This document shows positions 1-8,808 of a stretch of DNA of 64,000 bases, in pieces. The position numbers were made by a program, and so were the translations under genes. The DNA is from Gloeobacter violaceus PCC 7421 (GTDB lineage Bacteria; Cyanobacteriota; Cyanobacteriia; Gloeobacterales; Gloeobacteraceae), in NCBI RefSeq assembly GCF_000011385.1, contig NC_005125.1, forward strand, positions 2,976,001 through 3,040,000, read 5' to 3'. The notes under the pieces are model-generated. The model worked only from the letters and a program-made list of their open reading frames with translations. It was not told the DNA's origin and ran no database searches. Numbering within the stretch: the stretch's first letter is position 1; every line of letters begins with the position of its first letter.

Positions 1-417
1 AAAATCGGTGATTTTGTAGGGCTCCGACTCGGGGTGCTCGAAGTTGCACGTGTTGACCACCCGGCCGTAGGTGAAGACTGCGTCGCCCGCGTGCTCTTCG
101 AGGGCGCGGGCGTGGAATTCGAGAAACACGGGTGTAACCACCAGATCCGAGTCGATAAAGATAACGGTGTCTCCCCGGGCGCCGGCAACTCCCAGATTGC
201 GCGCCGCCGCCGGGCCGCGATGATCTTGCACCAGCAGGCGCACATGGCTGAAGCGCTCGGGGTGATCTTGCAAAAATGCCACCGTGCCGTCGGTCGAACC
301 GTCGTCGACGACGACTATCTCGTAGCGGCCCTCCCAGCGCTGCGCCTCCATGGCCTCGAGGCACTTGGTGAGGATGGCAAGCCGATTGTAGGTGGGAATA
401 ACGACGCTAAAAAACAC
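1..417 (-). CDS. Family 2 glycosyltransferase, N-terminal part (runs off window)
   Basis: The minus-strand reading gives a typical GT-A nucleotide-sugar transferase N-terminus: SVVIPTYNR, then VVVDDGSTDGT (the DDGS nucleotide site) and FIDSDL (DxD-like metal/donor site). Such enzymes transfer a sugar from a nucleotide donor at the cytoplasmic membrane, commonly for exopolysaccharide or cell-surface glycan. The likely start is GTG (MFFSVVIPTYN), because an upstream ATG in the same frame meets a TAA after three codons. No strong ribosome binding site is visible before this GTG. Only 139 codons lie in the window, so the acceptor half and any membrane segments cannot be judged. It is divergent from the response regulator that follows. 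Confidence 0.85.
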   Translation of the reverse strand, partial: MFFSVVIPTYNRLAILTKCLEAMEAQRWEGRYEIVVVDDGSTDGTVAFLQDHPERFSHVRLLVQDHRGPAAARNLGVAGARGDTVIFIDSDLVVTPVFLEFHARALEEHAGDAVFTYGRVVNTCNFEHPESEPYKITDF

Positions 418-534
418 GAGGGAGCCCGGGCACTGTGCTTATTCTGACATCAACGTCCGGCGATGCCAAAGCCCGCCGCCCGGCCCCCGGGTGAGCTAAT
501 CTGAGACAGTGTCATCCGTTGTCCGCCCGCTCCT

Positions 535-1239
535 ATGCTCGCTCCGCCCGTCGTCCGCTCGACTCGCCGCGCTTCGCTGCTGCTGCTTGAAATGGACCAG
601 GTTCTCGCCGAGCAACTTGGCGAACGGTTGCGCCAGGTCGGCTTTCGGGTGAGCCTCAGCCCCGGGACGCAAAAAAGCGAAAGCGCTTTGGCCCTGGTGC
701 AGCTCGAAAATCCCGACTTGATCATTCTGGCGGCCGGTCCCGGCGGCTTGCGCCTGTGTCGCGCTCTGCGCCAAGCCACCTACAGTCTGCCGGTCTTGCT
801 CCTCAGCGACGGCGAGACGATCTCCGAACGGGTGGCGGGTCTCGATGTGGGTGCCGACGACTACATCGTTTCGCCTTTTGACATCGCCGCCCTGGTCGAC
901 CGCATCCAATGCCAGCTCAAGCGCGTCCAGGGCCGAGAGAGCGGGGTGCTGCGCCTAGCCGATCTCATTGTCAACACCCGCACCCGGGAGGTGCGCCGCG
1001 GCGGGCAGCTTATCGAACTGACCGCCCGCGAGTACGATTTGCTCCACTACCTGATCGAACACGCCCGCGAGGTGCTGTCGCGCGAGCGGATCCTCCTCAA
1101 CGTCTGGGGCGAAAGTTTTGACGGTGAATCGAACATCGTCGAAGTCTACATACGCTACTTGCGCCTCAAAATCGAGCGCGAAGGCGAGAAAAAACTCATC
1201 CACACCGTGCGCAGCGTCGGCTACAGCCTGCGCGACTAG
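535..1239 (+). CDS. OmpR/PhoB-type response regulator with degenerate receiver
   Basis: 234 aa. The N-terminal half (about 15-130) has the receiver fold and the C-terminal half (about 140-232) is a winged-helix DNA-binding domain (LTAREYDLLHYL, VEVYIRYLRLKIE, HTVRSVGYSLRD), so it is a transcription factor of the OmpR family. The receiver lacks key residues: the phosphoacceptor Asp of the usual PDLIILD motif is Ala (PDLIILAAGPGG), and the conserved Lys of DYLxKPF is Ser (DYIVSPF). It therefore cannot be phosphorylated in the ordinary way and probably works as an atypical regulator controlled by dimerisation, ligand or redox state. No histidine kinase lies beside it. ATG 535 was used; no clear ribosome binding site decides the start. 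Confidence 0.9.
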   Translation: MLAPPVVRSTRRASLLLLEMDQVLAEQLGERLRQVGFRVSLSPGTQKSESALALVQLENPDLIILAAGPGGLRLCRALRQATYSLPVLLLSDGETISERVAGLDVGADDYIVSPFDIAALVDRIQCQLKRVQGRESGVLRLADLIVNTRTREVRRGGQLIELTAREYDLLHYLIEHAREVLSRERILLNVWGESFDGESNIVEVYIRYLRLKIEREGEKKLIHTVRSVGYSLRD

Positions 1240-1285
1240 CGCAAAGCGGATCTTGCGCACCGAAATCCGGTGTTCTTCATTACCT

Positions 1286-1316
1286 GACCTTTACCTGGGC
1301 GGTTTAGGGTAAGGTC
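1286..1316. promoter_or_regulatory. Imperfect dyad upstream of the Crp/Fnr gene
   Basis: GACCTTTACC (1286-1295) and GGGTAAGGTC (1307-1316) form an interrupted palindrome with an 11-nt centre; 8 of 10 positions pair. It lies 25 bp before the Crp/Fnr start and 47 bp after the response-regulator stop. It could be an operator (autoregulation) or a weak terminator; there is no U-tract directly after it. Confidence 0.3.
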
Positions 1317-1340
1317 ACTCGTTATCTGGACTACTTTTTT

Positions 1341-1976
1341 ATGTCGAACCGGGACGCACAACAGGATTTCCGCCTGCTGCTCGAGGAACTGTACCGGGAG
1401 AGAACCCTGCGCTTTTTTAAGGCCGGACAGAGCATCCCCTTGCGCAACCAGGAAATCTGGATTGTCTACCGGGGATTGGTACAACTGGCGACGCTGCAAC
1501 CGAGCGGCGACGAGGCGCTGTTGGGACTGGCGGGTTCGCTGATGCCGTTGGGCCGTTCGCTGACGCTGCTGGAGCCTTATCATGCCGTGGCGCTCACCAA
1601 CGTCGATTTGCTCAGGCTGACCACCGAGGAGATCCACTCCAGCCCACGGCTGGCGCGCGAATTGACCGAACAGATGGCCCGCCGCCTGCGCCAGGCGGAA
1701 GCCCTGCTGGCGCTGGCGGGCAAGCGCCTGGTGATCGATCGGCTCCAGGGCTTTTTGTACCTGCTTGCCCACGAATTCGGTCATCCCACCGGCGAAGGTA
1801 TCCGCATCGATGTGCGCCTCACCCACCAGCAATTTGCCAACGCCCTGGGGACTACACGGGTGACGGTGACCCGCTTTTTGGGCGAACTCAAATACCGCGG
1901 TCTCATCGAAATAGGCGCCGACCGCCGCATCTATCTCAAGGAACCCCAGCGGCTGGCGGCGGCCAGTTGTTTTTAA
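1341..1976 (+). CDS. Crp/Fnr family transcriptional regulator
   Basis: 211 aa. Residues about 15-110 form a short, divergent cyclic-nucleotide-binding-like beta-barrel; about 115-140 is the dimerisation helix (RLARELTEQMARRLRQAEALL); about 150-205 is a winged helix-turn-helix with LTHQQFANALGTTRVTVTRF, the classical Crp/Fnr recognition helix signature. I see no Fnr-type cysteine cluster (the only Cys is near the C-terminus) and no clear cAMP-binding RxS pattern, so the effector is unknown. The gene stands alone after the response regulator. NtcA-like function is possible but the NtcA recognition helix is not obvious. Confidence 0.88.
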   Translation: MSNRDAQQDFRLLLEELYRERTLRFFKAGQSIPLRNQEIWIVYRGLVQLATLQPSGDEALLGLAGSLMPLGRSLTLLEPYHAVALTNVDLLRLTTEEIHSSPRLARELTEQMARRLRQAEALLALAGKRLVIDRLQGFLYLLAHEFGHPTGEGIRIDVRLTHQQFANALGTTRVTVTRFLGELKYRGLIEIGADRRIYLKEPQRLAAASCF

Positions 1977-2133
1977 GTTTTGCGTGGCCACGAGCCGATC
2001 GAACTGGTAGACTGGCGGCAGAACAGTAACTTTCTGTAAGGTTTGGCGTCGCGAGATCGGCCTCGCCGGGATTTGCAAGCAAGAACGGCTCGAACTGGGA
2101 TGGCGCGCTCTGCTCCTTGCAGGAATGGACTTC

Positions 2134-2457
2134 ATGGAAGGTCTTATGGAGCATAGAAGAAGTATCCGTCTTGAGCCCACCCTCAACCCCAAGAGTCTGC
2201 TGCCGCGGCTGATGCGCGAGGATGCGCCTTTGCAATCGGGCAATACCCTGGTGATGATGTTCGGACCCCACCAGTGCGAGCTGCCGCCCAATTCCCGCCA
2301 GGGCGTGCGCACCTGGATCCAGGCTCAAATTTCTGAACATGGTCTACCGAGTTTGGTGCGCTTCGGTCGCCGCGACCGTCCGAGTGTTTATCGCCGCGAC
2401 GAATTTGTGCTATGGCTGACTGCTGAAGGTCAAGAAGCTTCGATCGCCTCTTCGTAG
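2134..2457 (+). CDS. Hypothetical protein, about 107 aa
   Basis: Three in-frame ATGs occur at 2125, 2134 and 2146; AGGA at 2121-2124 is well spaced for 2134 and an AAGG precedes 2146, so the start is uncertain by a few codons. The protein is soluble and basic, with a middle stretch (VMMFGPHQCELPPNSRQGVRTWIQAQI) and an Arg-rich segment LVRFGRRDRPSVYRRDEFVLWL that resembles the end of a small DNA-binding or excisionase-like fold. I recognise no family. It stands alone between the Crp/Fnr and GH13 genes. Confidence 0.55.
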   Translation: MEGLMEHRRSIRLEPTLNPKSLLPRLMREDAPLQSGNTLVMMFGPHQCELPPNSRQGVRTWIQAQISEHGLPSLVRFGRRDRPSVYRRDEFVLWLTAEGQEASIASS

Positions 2458-2829
2458 CCCGAAATGCGCTTCGCAATGGCGCGGTGAACCGATGCCGCCG
2501 GATGCTCGATGTTTCTCTTGTCTGCGGCGATTTTTTCCCCGTGCGCACTCAGAGCGCTCGGAAGGGCAAGCGCGCACCACCTGCTCAACTCTTACCCAAG
2601 GGAGCGGCGGCTCTGCCGTTCCTCTAACAAGCGCTGCGTTGGCCGCACAGGGGAAGAGTCACAAGTTGTGTTCCGCGGCCGCTCTCAAAGTACAAACGAA
2701 TTCTGTGGTTTTCATTCGCGGGTTTGCGAGCAACTATTCAAAGGGTATTTAACCATTTGATTCACTTGGACGGTCAACACATTTTTGCCCAGGTATTGTA
2801 AGATATGTTAACCGAAAGCCAGGCCGATT
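2458..2829. other. Intergenic region without a convincing gene
   Basis: About 370 bp between the small hypothetical gene and the GH13 gene. Two overlapping short frames are open but have no ribosome binding site and look random. The last 100 bp are AT-richer (for example TATTTAACC and TTGGAC around 2745-2771) and probably carry the promoter of the GH13 gene, but I cannot place -35/-10 boxes confidently. Confidence 0.5.
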
Positions 2830-4191
2830 GTGAACTTTCCACCCACCTCTCCGTCGATTCTTGAACTGAACAGCTGGGTTTGGCTGCGCGAGCAGCAGCA
2901 CCGTCTCGACACGCTGAATCTAGGCGATATCGAACCTATTGTTCGTCACCGCGACTACGTATGGTTGATGGGTCTGTGGGAGCGCTCGGAGGCGGGGCGA
3001 ACTATCGCCCTGAGCCATCCGGGTCTGCAGTACGAATTTCGCCGCGCTCTGCCCGATTTGCACCCCGAAGATGTGGTCGGTTCAGCCTATGCCATCCGCC
3101 GCTATACGGTCGATGAACGCCTGGGAAGCGAGGCGGGACTCGCACGGTTGCGGCGGCTGCTCAACGACCGGCTGGGCATCGGAGTGATCGTCGATTTTAT
3201 TCCCAACCACTGTGCTGTCGATGCGCGTTGGCCGAGTGAACATCCGGAGTGGTTCGTGCCTTGCCTCGATGCGTCGGGCAACGGCTGTTTTCGCACCGGG
3301 GACGCCCACCTCTCCCACGGCCGCGACCCTTACTTTCCAGCCTGGACCGACACGGCCCAGTTCAACTACGCCTATCCGGAAGCGCGCCGGGTGTTGCTCG
3401 GGCAGTTGCTTTCGATCGCCGAGCGCGCCGACGGCGTGCGCTGCGACATGGCCATGTTGATGCTGCGCGAGGTGTTTGCGCGCACCTGGTGCCAAGATCC
3501 GGGAGTCGAATTTTGGGCCGAGGCGATCGCCACCGTCAAAGCGCGCCATCCGGGCTTTTTGTTTATTGCCGAAGCGTACTGGGGACTGGAATGGAATTTG
3601 ATGCAATTGGGCTTTGACTATTGCTACGACAAGACCCTCTACGATCGCCTCTGCCGGCGCGATGCCCACGGCATTGCCGCCCACCTGCGCGCGGAGCCGC
3701 GTTTTTCTGAGCGGGTGGTGCGCTTCGCTGAAAACCATGACGAGCCGCCCGCCCGCCAGGTCTTTGGCCAGGGCTGGTGGAATGCCACGTTGTTGTGCGC
3801 AACCGTGCCGGGGGCTTTCCTTGAATACCTGGGTCAGGGCGAGCGCACGGTGCGTCTGCCGGTCCAACTCGGGCGTGAGACAAAAATAGCCAGTCATCCC
3901 CCGGCCCGGCGTTTTCTGGAGCGCCTTGCGGCTTTTCGCCGGACGCTGGGCGAGCAGTTTTTCGTCTACGACGTTCCCCATCCTCAAGTGGTGGCTTACC
4001 GGCGCGGCCAGTACGACTTCTTTTTAAACCTGGGCGATCAAGGTGTCCATTTGAGTTCCCAGGACGCGGTGCTGGTGCTGCCGCCCCATGGTGCCTCGGT
4101 GGTATCCGTGCCGGAGGCGGGCGCTCGCCCAAGCGCCGGGGATGTTTCCTGGCTCGATGAAGTGCAACCCGTCCGCGCCCAAGTCCTGTAA
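2830..4191 (+). CDS. GH13 alpha-amylase family glycosidase
   Basis: 453 aa with GTG start. All four GH13 regions are visible: region I DFIPNH (about 120), region II DGVRCDMA with the nucleophile Asp (about 205), region III IAEAYW with the acid/base Glu (about 247) and region IV ENHDE with the transition-state Asp (about 303). It should therefore be an active retaining alpha-glucan-active enzyme (hydrolase or transferase). It is short, without an N-terminal early-set domain or starch-binding module, and has only a small C-terminal beta domain (about 390-440). No signal peptide is seen, so it probably acts in the cytoplasm on glycogen-derived or other alpha-glucosides. The exact substrate cannot be read from the sequence. 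Confidence 0.9.
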   Translation: MNFPPTSPSILELNSWVWLREQQHRLDTLNLGDIEPIVRHRDYVWLMGLWERSEAGRTIALSHPGLQYEFRRALPDLHPEDVVGSAYAIRRYTVDERLGSEAGLARLRRLLNDRLGIGVIVDFIPNHCAVDARWPSEHPEWFVPCLDASGNGCFRTGDAHLSHGRDPYFPAWTDTAQFNYAYPEARRVLLGQLLSIAERADGVRCDMAMLMLREVFARTWCQDPGVEFWAEAIATVKARHPGFLFIAEAYWGLEWNLMQLGFDYCYDKTLYDRLCRRDAHGIAAHLRAEPRFSERVVRFAENHDEPPARQVFGQGWWNATLLCATVPGAFLEYLGQGERTVRLPVQLGRETKIASHPPARRFLERLAAFRRTLGEQFFVYDVPHPQVVAYRRGQYDFFLNLGDQGVHLSSQDAVLVLPPHGASVVSVPEAGARPSAGDVSWLDEVQPVRAQVL

Positions 4192-4249
4192 ACTGCTTGC
4201 CGACTTCCCATGTGTGTGAAAAAATACGGCTAGTACCTTCGGTAGGCCG

Positions 4250-4696
4250 ATGCGGCGCGACTGCCACGGATCCACATTCACCGAAGCGTTGGCGGCAGTG
4301 GCTATCGCGGCGATACTCGCTCCGACGGCCCTGATCGCTGTCTCCAGCTACCGGCAGAGCCAGATAGCGGCTCAGTATCCTGTAGAGATGGGCCGGATCT
4401 TGGCCGCTTCGCGCGCCTTTTTGAAGGATCATCTGCGCCTACCGGATCTGGCCACGGCTCCGGCTACTCTCGATGCCGAGTTGTGGCGGCAGTACTACCA
4501 ACCACCTGCCAATCTGAGGCGCTCAGGGGAGCAACTGTTGCCAGACGGCCTTGCCTACGCGGTGGTGCGGCCCTACCGGGCCTCCGGGGTGACCACCGAG
4601 GCGTTCGTGGGCCAGATCCGCATCACCGGCTCCCACTGCGACCGCTACGACGGCGATCCGGCCGCCGCCTGTGAGTACAATGTGCCGTTTTATTGA
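4250..4696 (+). CDS. Type IV pilin-like / pseudopilin protein
   Basis: 148 aa. The N-terminus fits a class III prepilin signal: a short basic leader MRRDCHG ending in Gly, then STFTEALAAVAIAAILAP with Glu at mature position 5 and a hydrophobic helix continuing to about residue 33. A prepilin peptidase (PilD) would cleave after Gly7. The C-terminal domain is small, with two Cys (HCDRYDGDPAAACEY) that could form a disulfide loop. It starts 58 bp after the GH13 gene. No pilus or type II secretion assembly genes are nearby, so it is an orphan minor pilin or pseudopilin whose partners must be elsewhere. Confidence 0.75.
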   Translation: MRRDCHGSTFTEALAAVAIAAILAPTALIAVSSYRQSQIAAQYPVEMGRILAASRAFLKDHLRLPDLATAPATLDAELWRQYYQPPANLRRSGEQLLPDGLAYAVVRPYRASGVTTEAFVGQIRITGSHCDRYDGDPAAACEYNVPFY

Positions 4697-4920
4697 TCGA
4701 GCGGCATGCTGCGGTCGTGACAGCCAAGATCGACTGACTTCGCCCACCCAAACGCTCCCCCAACGTCCGGCAACAGCAGAGGCGTTCGGGCACGATCGAA
4801 AGTGACCACTCAACACCAAGCAGCTTCATCCGCGCCGGAGCGCTCGCACAAAAGGCGCTGCGGGTCGCAGACCAGAAAAACGGATATTCGCTCGTACTGC
4901 GCGGCGCCGGACGGAAGACG

Positions 4921-5331
4921 CTAGGAGACTTCCTCTTCGAAGTCTTCGTCCTGGCTGTCGAAATCGATGCCCGATTGGCTGAGCAACGGATTGTCCTTGG
5001 TCCAGTAGAGCAAGGCGACAATCAGCGACTGATAGCCGATGTTTTGTGCTTCACCCATCGCTTTGAGCCAGCGCAACAGATCCGCAGGCATGCGAATGCT
5101 GATCAAAAAGCGCTGCTGAGCACTCGCCGTCGTCAGTTCGTCGTCGAGGGTCGTACGCGGCGCCCGGGCATATTTACGCCACTGACGCTGGTAGCGGTAG
5201 ACGGTGCTGCGGGCGAGGTTGGTCACCTGCATCAATTCGTCGACCAGCAGGCCGGCGTTCATCGGCAGGCGACCCTCTTTTTCCATCGAGCGCAGGGCAC
5301 TCATGATCCGGTCTTGGGTACTCTCTGTCAT
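4921..5331 (-). CDS. Hypothetical protein with helix-turn-helix-like N-terminus
   Basis: 136 aa. The N-terminal 60 residues contain a helix-turn-helix-like stretch (VDELMQVTNLARSTVYRYQRQW), followed by a middle part (RFLISIRMPADLLRWLKAMG) that resembles a ribbon-helix-helix/CopG-type segment, and an acidic tail (FDSQDEDFEEEVS). It is probably a small DNA-binding protein; no toxin partner is adjacent. The start ATG at 5331 has no strong ribosome binding site. Confidence 0.6.
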   Translation of the reverse strand: MTESTQDRIMSALRSMEKEGRLPMNAGLLVDELMQVTNLARSTVYRYQRQWRKYARAPRTTLDDELTTASAQQRFLISIRMPADLLRWLKAMGEAQNIGYQSLIVALLYWTKDNPLLSQSGIDFDSQDEDFEEEVS

Positions 5332-5580
5332 CCCTGTGCCATACCTTTGACCAATAGCAACTTGGTTAATTTAGTATACAAGTCTGAGGCGGTGTATGCT
5401 ATCTCTCTCTGGATAGAGATATGCAAGAACCCTGGCACCTTTTTCGCCGATCCCAGGTTGTGCAATTTGCCGCGCTTATTTGCCAAGGGCGCCAGATAAT
5501 TCTTGGACTGCCTAATTCCCCCCGAACGGATGAAACCGTAATGACTTAAAGTCAACCCGGCCATTGGGAGAAGCAGCAGG

Positions 5581-7218
5581 TTAAACGGCGCAACTGAGTT
5601 GCATGACCCGCTGCGAGAGTTCCATGTTCTCCCGGTAGTCCACCGGACAGTCGATGATGGCCGGAACCTCCTGTTCGAGGGCAGTTTTGAGGATGGGCAA
5701 CAACTCGTCGCCCGCCTCGACGCGGTAGCCCTTAAGACCCATACTCTCGGCAAGGCGCACAAAGTCGGGGTTGCCGAAGCGCACGAAGGCGGAGCGGTTG
5801 AAGTGGGTCTGTTGCTTCCATTCGATGAGGCCGTAGCCGCCGTCGTTGAAGATAAGCGTCACAAAGGGCGTACCGATGCGCAGGGCCGTCTCCAGTTCCT
5901 GCATGTTCATCATGAAGCCGCCGTCACCGGTGACGGCCACCACTTTGCGGTGGGGGTGGACGAGTTTGGCGGCGACAGCGCCCGGGATGGCGATGCCCAT
6001 AGCGGCGAAGCCGTTGGAGATGATGCAGGTGTTGGGGCGGTCGCAGTGGTAGTGGCGGGCCACCCACATCTTGTGGGCGCCGACGTCGGAGATCAAGATA
6101 TCCTCCGAGCCCAGCACCTGGCGCAGGTCGTAGATTATTTTTTGGGGTTTGACGGGATAGCCGGTGTCGTGGGCGTACTCGGTGTACTCGGCGCGGATGT
6201 CGTCGCGCAGTTGGATGGCGTAGGGGTCGGGTTTGCCCTGGCGGTCGGCGCGCGACAGGATCTCCTGCAGGCTGTCGGAGATGTCGCCCACCACTTCGAC
6301 TTGCGGGATATAGCTGCTGTCGACTTCCGCGGCGGTGCGGCCGACATGGACGATCGGGATGTCGCCCATGGGGTTCCACTTTTTGGGCGAGTACTCGATG
6401 TGGTCGTAGCCGATGGCGATCACCAGGTCGGCGCGGTCGAAGCCGCAGCTGATGTAGTCGCGCTGCTGCAGGCCCACCGCCCACAGCGCCAGCGGATGGG
6501 TATAAGGAATAACCCCCTTGCCCATGAAGGTATTGGCCACCGGGATATTCAGGCGGGCGGCGAACTCGGTGAGCGCGGCACTCGCATTGCAGCGGATGGC
6601 GCCGTTGCCCACCAGGATAAGCGGGTTGTCGGCCTGGGAAATCAGCTCGGCCGCCCGGGTGATGCTGCTGAATGAAGCGAATATGTCGTGATTGTCGCTG
6701 ATGCGCAGCGGCTCGCCGATCGCCGCCATCGAAGCGATGTTTTCCGGTAGTTCGATGTGCACTGCCCCCGGTTTTTCGGCCTGGGCGATCTTGAACGCCT
6801 TGCGGACGATTTCGGGGGTGTTGCTCGGGCGGACGATATGGGTGCTCCACTTGGTCACCGGAGCGAACATCGCCACCAAGTCGAGGTACTGGTGGGCGTC
6901 GACGTGCATGCGATCGGTACCCACCTGACCGGTGATCGCCACCAGTGGGGCGCGATCGAGGTTGGCGTCGGCCACGCCGGTCATCAAATTGGTCGCACCG
7001 GGACCCAGGGTCGAAAGGCACACCCCCGCCCGGCCGGTCAGCCGCCCGTAGACATCGGCCATGAAGGCGGCGCCCTGTTCGTGGCGGGTGGTGACAAACT
7101 GAATAGATGAGCTTTGCAGCGCCTCCAGAAACTGCATGTTCTCCTCGCCGGGCAAGCCGAAGATGTAGCGGACACCTTCGTTCTCCAGGCACTGCACCAA
7201 CAATTCGGCTGTGTTCAT
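5581..7218 (-). CDS. ThDP-dependent 2-oxoglutarate decarboxylase (acetolactate-synthase-like)
   Basis: About 545 aa, start taken at MNTAELL (7218). The fold is the acetolactate synthase/pyruvate oxidase family: catalytic Glu in FGLPGEENMQF, and the ThDP/Mg motif VTGDGGFMMN...NDGGYGLI near residues 430-480. By family resemblance it would be called acetolactate synthase, but it sits immediately downstream of, and overlaps by a few bases, a succinic-semialdehyde dehydrogenase gene. In cyanobacteria this exact pair is known (Synechococcus sp. PCC 7002) to encode 2-oxoglutarate decarboxylase and SSADH, which replace 2-oxoglutarate dehydrogenase in the TCA cycle. No small regulatory subunit gene is adjacent, which also argues against an anabolic acetolactate synthase. 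Function is by context and is not proven here. Confidence 0.8.
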   Translation of the reverse strand: MNTAELLVQCLENEGVRYIFGLPGEENMQFLEALQSSSIQFVTTRHEQGAAFMADVYGRLTGRAGVCLSTLGPGATNLMTGVADANLDRAPLVAITGQVGTDRMHVDAHQYLDLVAMFAPVTKWSTHIVRPSNTPEIVRKAFKIAQAEKPGAVHIELPENIASMAAIGEPLRISDNHDIFASFSSITRAAELISQADNPLILVGNGAIRCNASAALTEFAARLNIPVANTFMGKGVIPYTHPLALWAVGLQQRDYISCGFDRADLVIAIGYDHIEYSPKKWNPMGDIPIVHVGRTAAEVDSSYIPQVEVVGDISDSLQEILSRADRQGKPDPYAIQLRDDIRAEYTEYAHDTGYPVKPQKIIYDLRQVLGSEDILISDVGAHKMWVARHYHCDRPNTCIISNGFAAMGIAIPGAVAAKLVHPHRKVVAVTGDGGFMMNMQELETALRIGTPFVTLIFNDGGYGLIEWKQQTHFNRSAFVRFGNPDFVRLAESMGLKGYRVEAGDELLPILKTALEQEVPAIIDCPVDYRENMELSQRVMQLSCAV

Positions 7219-8603
7219 AACTCCCACACCGTTTTGATATTGACAAATTCGAGCATGCCTTCGCGGCTGAGTTCGCGGCCGTAGCCGGAGAGCTTGGTGC
7301 CGCCGAAGGGTAGACGGGGGTCGGATTTGACCATGCCGTTGATGAAGACCGAACCGGCTTCGATCTCCTCGGCAAGCCGGTCGATTTCGGCCGGGTCGGT
7401 GCTCCAGGCGCTTGCCCCGAGACCAAAGGCGGTGTCGTTGGCCAGGCGAATGGCCGCATCCAGGCCGGGGACGCGAAACAGCGCCGCCACCGGTCCGAAT
7501 AATTCCTCACCGTAGGCGGGGCTGTCGGGCGGGATATCCGCGAGGATGGTCGGCGCGTAGAAGTTGCCAGGGCCGGGGAGCGCTTTGCCGCCGATGAGCA
7601 CCCGTGCCCCCCGCGACACCGAATCGTGCACCTGGGTATCGAGCGTTTTGAGGATGGTGGGGGTGGCGAGCGGCCCGACGTCGGTAGCCGGATCGAGCGG
7701 ATCGCCGACTTTGAGGGCGGCAAAACGTTCAACCAGGAGTTTCTCAAAAGTATCCGCCACCGCCTCGGCGACGATGAACCGCTTGGCGGCGATGCAGGAC
7801 TGGCCGTTGTTGATGAGGCGGGCCGTCACCGCAGTCTGGGCGGCTTTTTGGATATCGGCGGACTCCAGTACGACAAATGGGTCGCTGCCCCCCAGTTCGA
7901 GGACGCACTTTTTGAGGTGGTTGCCGGCCTGAGAAGCAACGCTGCGGCCCGCCGGTTCACTGCCGGTGAGGGTGACCGCCACCACCCGCACATCGGCGAT
8001 CAGATCCGCGGTGCGCTCGGCTCCCACGAGCAACGTCTGGAAGCACCCGGGTGCAAAGCCCGCCTCTAAAAAAATCGCTTCGATGGCGAGGGCGCACTGG
8101 GGCACGTTGGAGGCGTGCTTAAGCAGGCCGACGTTGCCCGCCATCAAAGCCGGGGCTGCGAAGCGGAACACCTGCCAGAAAGGAAAGTTCCAGGGCATCA
8201 CCGCGAGGACGGGTCCAAGCGGCTGGTAGCGCACGAAGGAACGCGTCGCGTCGGTAACTACCGGCACGTCGGCCAGAAAACCCGCACCGTGCTCGGCATA
8301 GAACCGGCAGACCAGGGCGCACTTGTCGACTTCGGCCAAGGCAGAGGCGAGGGTCTTGCCCATCTCGGCACTCATCAGCCGGGCGTAGCGTTCACGACCG
8401 GTTGTGAGCACATCGGCGGCGGCTTGCAGACGGCGGGCGCGCTCGGCGAGGGGTGTGTGGCGGTGGCAAGCAAAAGCGCGACTTGCCAGGGCAAGCTTCT
8501 GCTCGATTTCGGCGTCGTCCAGGGGTGCAAATGTCTTGAGTGTCTGTCCGGTCGCTGGGTTGACGCTGGCGATCGGTCGCGAGGGGCTTTGGGTCTGTGC
8601 CAT
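7215..8603 (-). CDS. Succinic semialdehyde dehydrogenase (aldehyde dehydrogenase family)
   Basis: 462 aa, the usual length for short SSADH. Motifs: MPWNFPFWQVFR (N169-type residue), the catalytic Glu in LELGGSDPFVV, the catalytic Cys in NNGQSCIAAKRF, and the C-terminal PFGGTKLSGYGRE. It oxidises succinic semialdehyde to succinate with NAD(P)+. It is the first gene of a two-gene operon with the ThDP decarboxylase, whose start overlaps its stop, so 2-oxoglutarate is probably turned into succinate by the pair. It is divergent from the phycobilisome linker gene; the 205 bp between them must hold both promoters. Confidence 0.88.
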   Translation of the reverse strand: MAQTQSPSRPIASVNPATGQTLKTFAPLDDAEIEQKLALASRAFACHRHTPLAERARRLQAAADVLTTGRERYARLMSAEMGKTLASALAEVDKCALVCRFYAEHGAGFLADVPVVTDATRSFVRYQPLGPVLAVMPWNFPFWQVFRFAAPALMAGNVGLLKHASNVPQCALAIEAIFLEAGFAPGCFQTLLVGAERTADLIADVRVVAVTLTGSEPAGRSVASQAGNHLKKCVLELGGSDPFVVLESADIQKAAQTAVTARLINNGQSCIAAKRFIVAEAVADTFEKLLVERFAALKVGDPLDPATDVGPLATPTILKTLDTQVHDSVSRGARVLIGGKALPGPGNFYAPTILADIPPDSPAYGEELFGPVAALFRVPGLDAAIRLANDTAFGLGASAWSTDPAEIDRLAEEIEAGSVFINGMVKSDPRLPFGGTKLSGYGRELSREGMLEFVNIKTVWEL

Positions 8604-8746
8604 CGCTTACCCTTCCGGTATCGGCGGTCTCCAATCGATCACTGTATCCGGCGGGGATCGCCGCTCGCCCGCTTTGTAAGTGTTTTGTAACATCTGGTTG
8701 TGCTTCCTGTAGTTCCCCGGCGGCGGGATCCGCGCGGGTGGTGCGC

Positions 8747-8774
8747 TTGCGCCGTTCGGGGAATTGACGATAAT
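8747..8774 (+). promoter_or_regulatory. Possible sigma70-type promoter of the linker gene
   Basis: TTGCGC (8747-8752) and GATAAT (8769-8774) are spaced by 16 bp, 34 bp before the linker start codon. An AGGAG at 8798-8802 gives a good ribosome binding site for ATG 8809. Confidence 0.4.
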
Positions 8775-8808
8775 GCAAACAGATCAGCGTGTCTAGCAGG
8801 AGAACCGC

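Noticed and set aside
2492-2760. Two overlapping 83-86 codon frames before the GH13 gene
   Set aside because: Both are open in different frames over the same DNA, with no ribosome binding site and random-looking translation.
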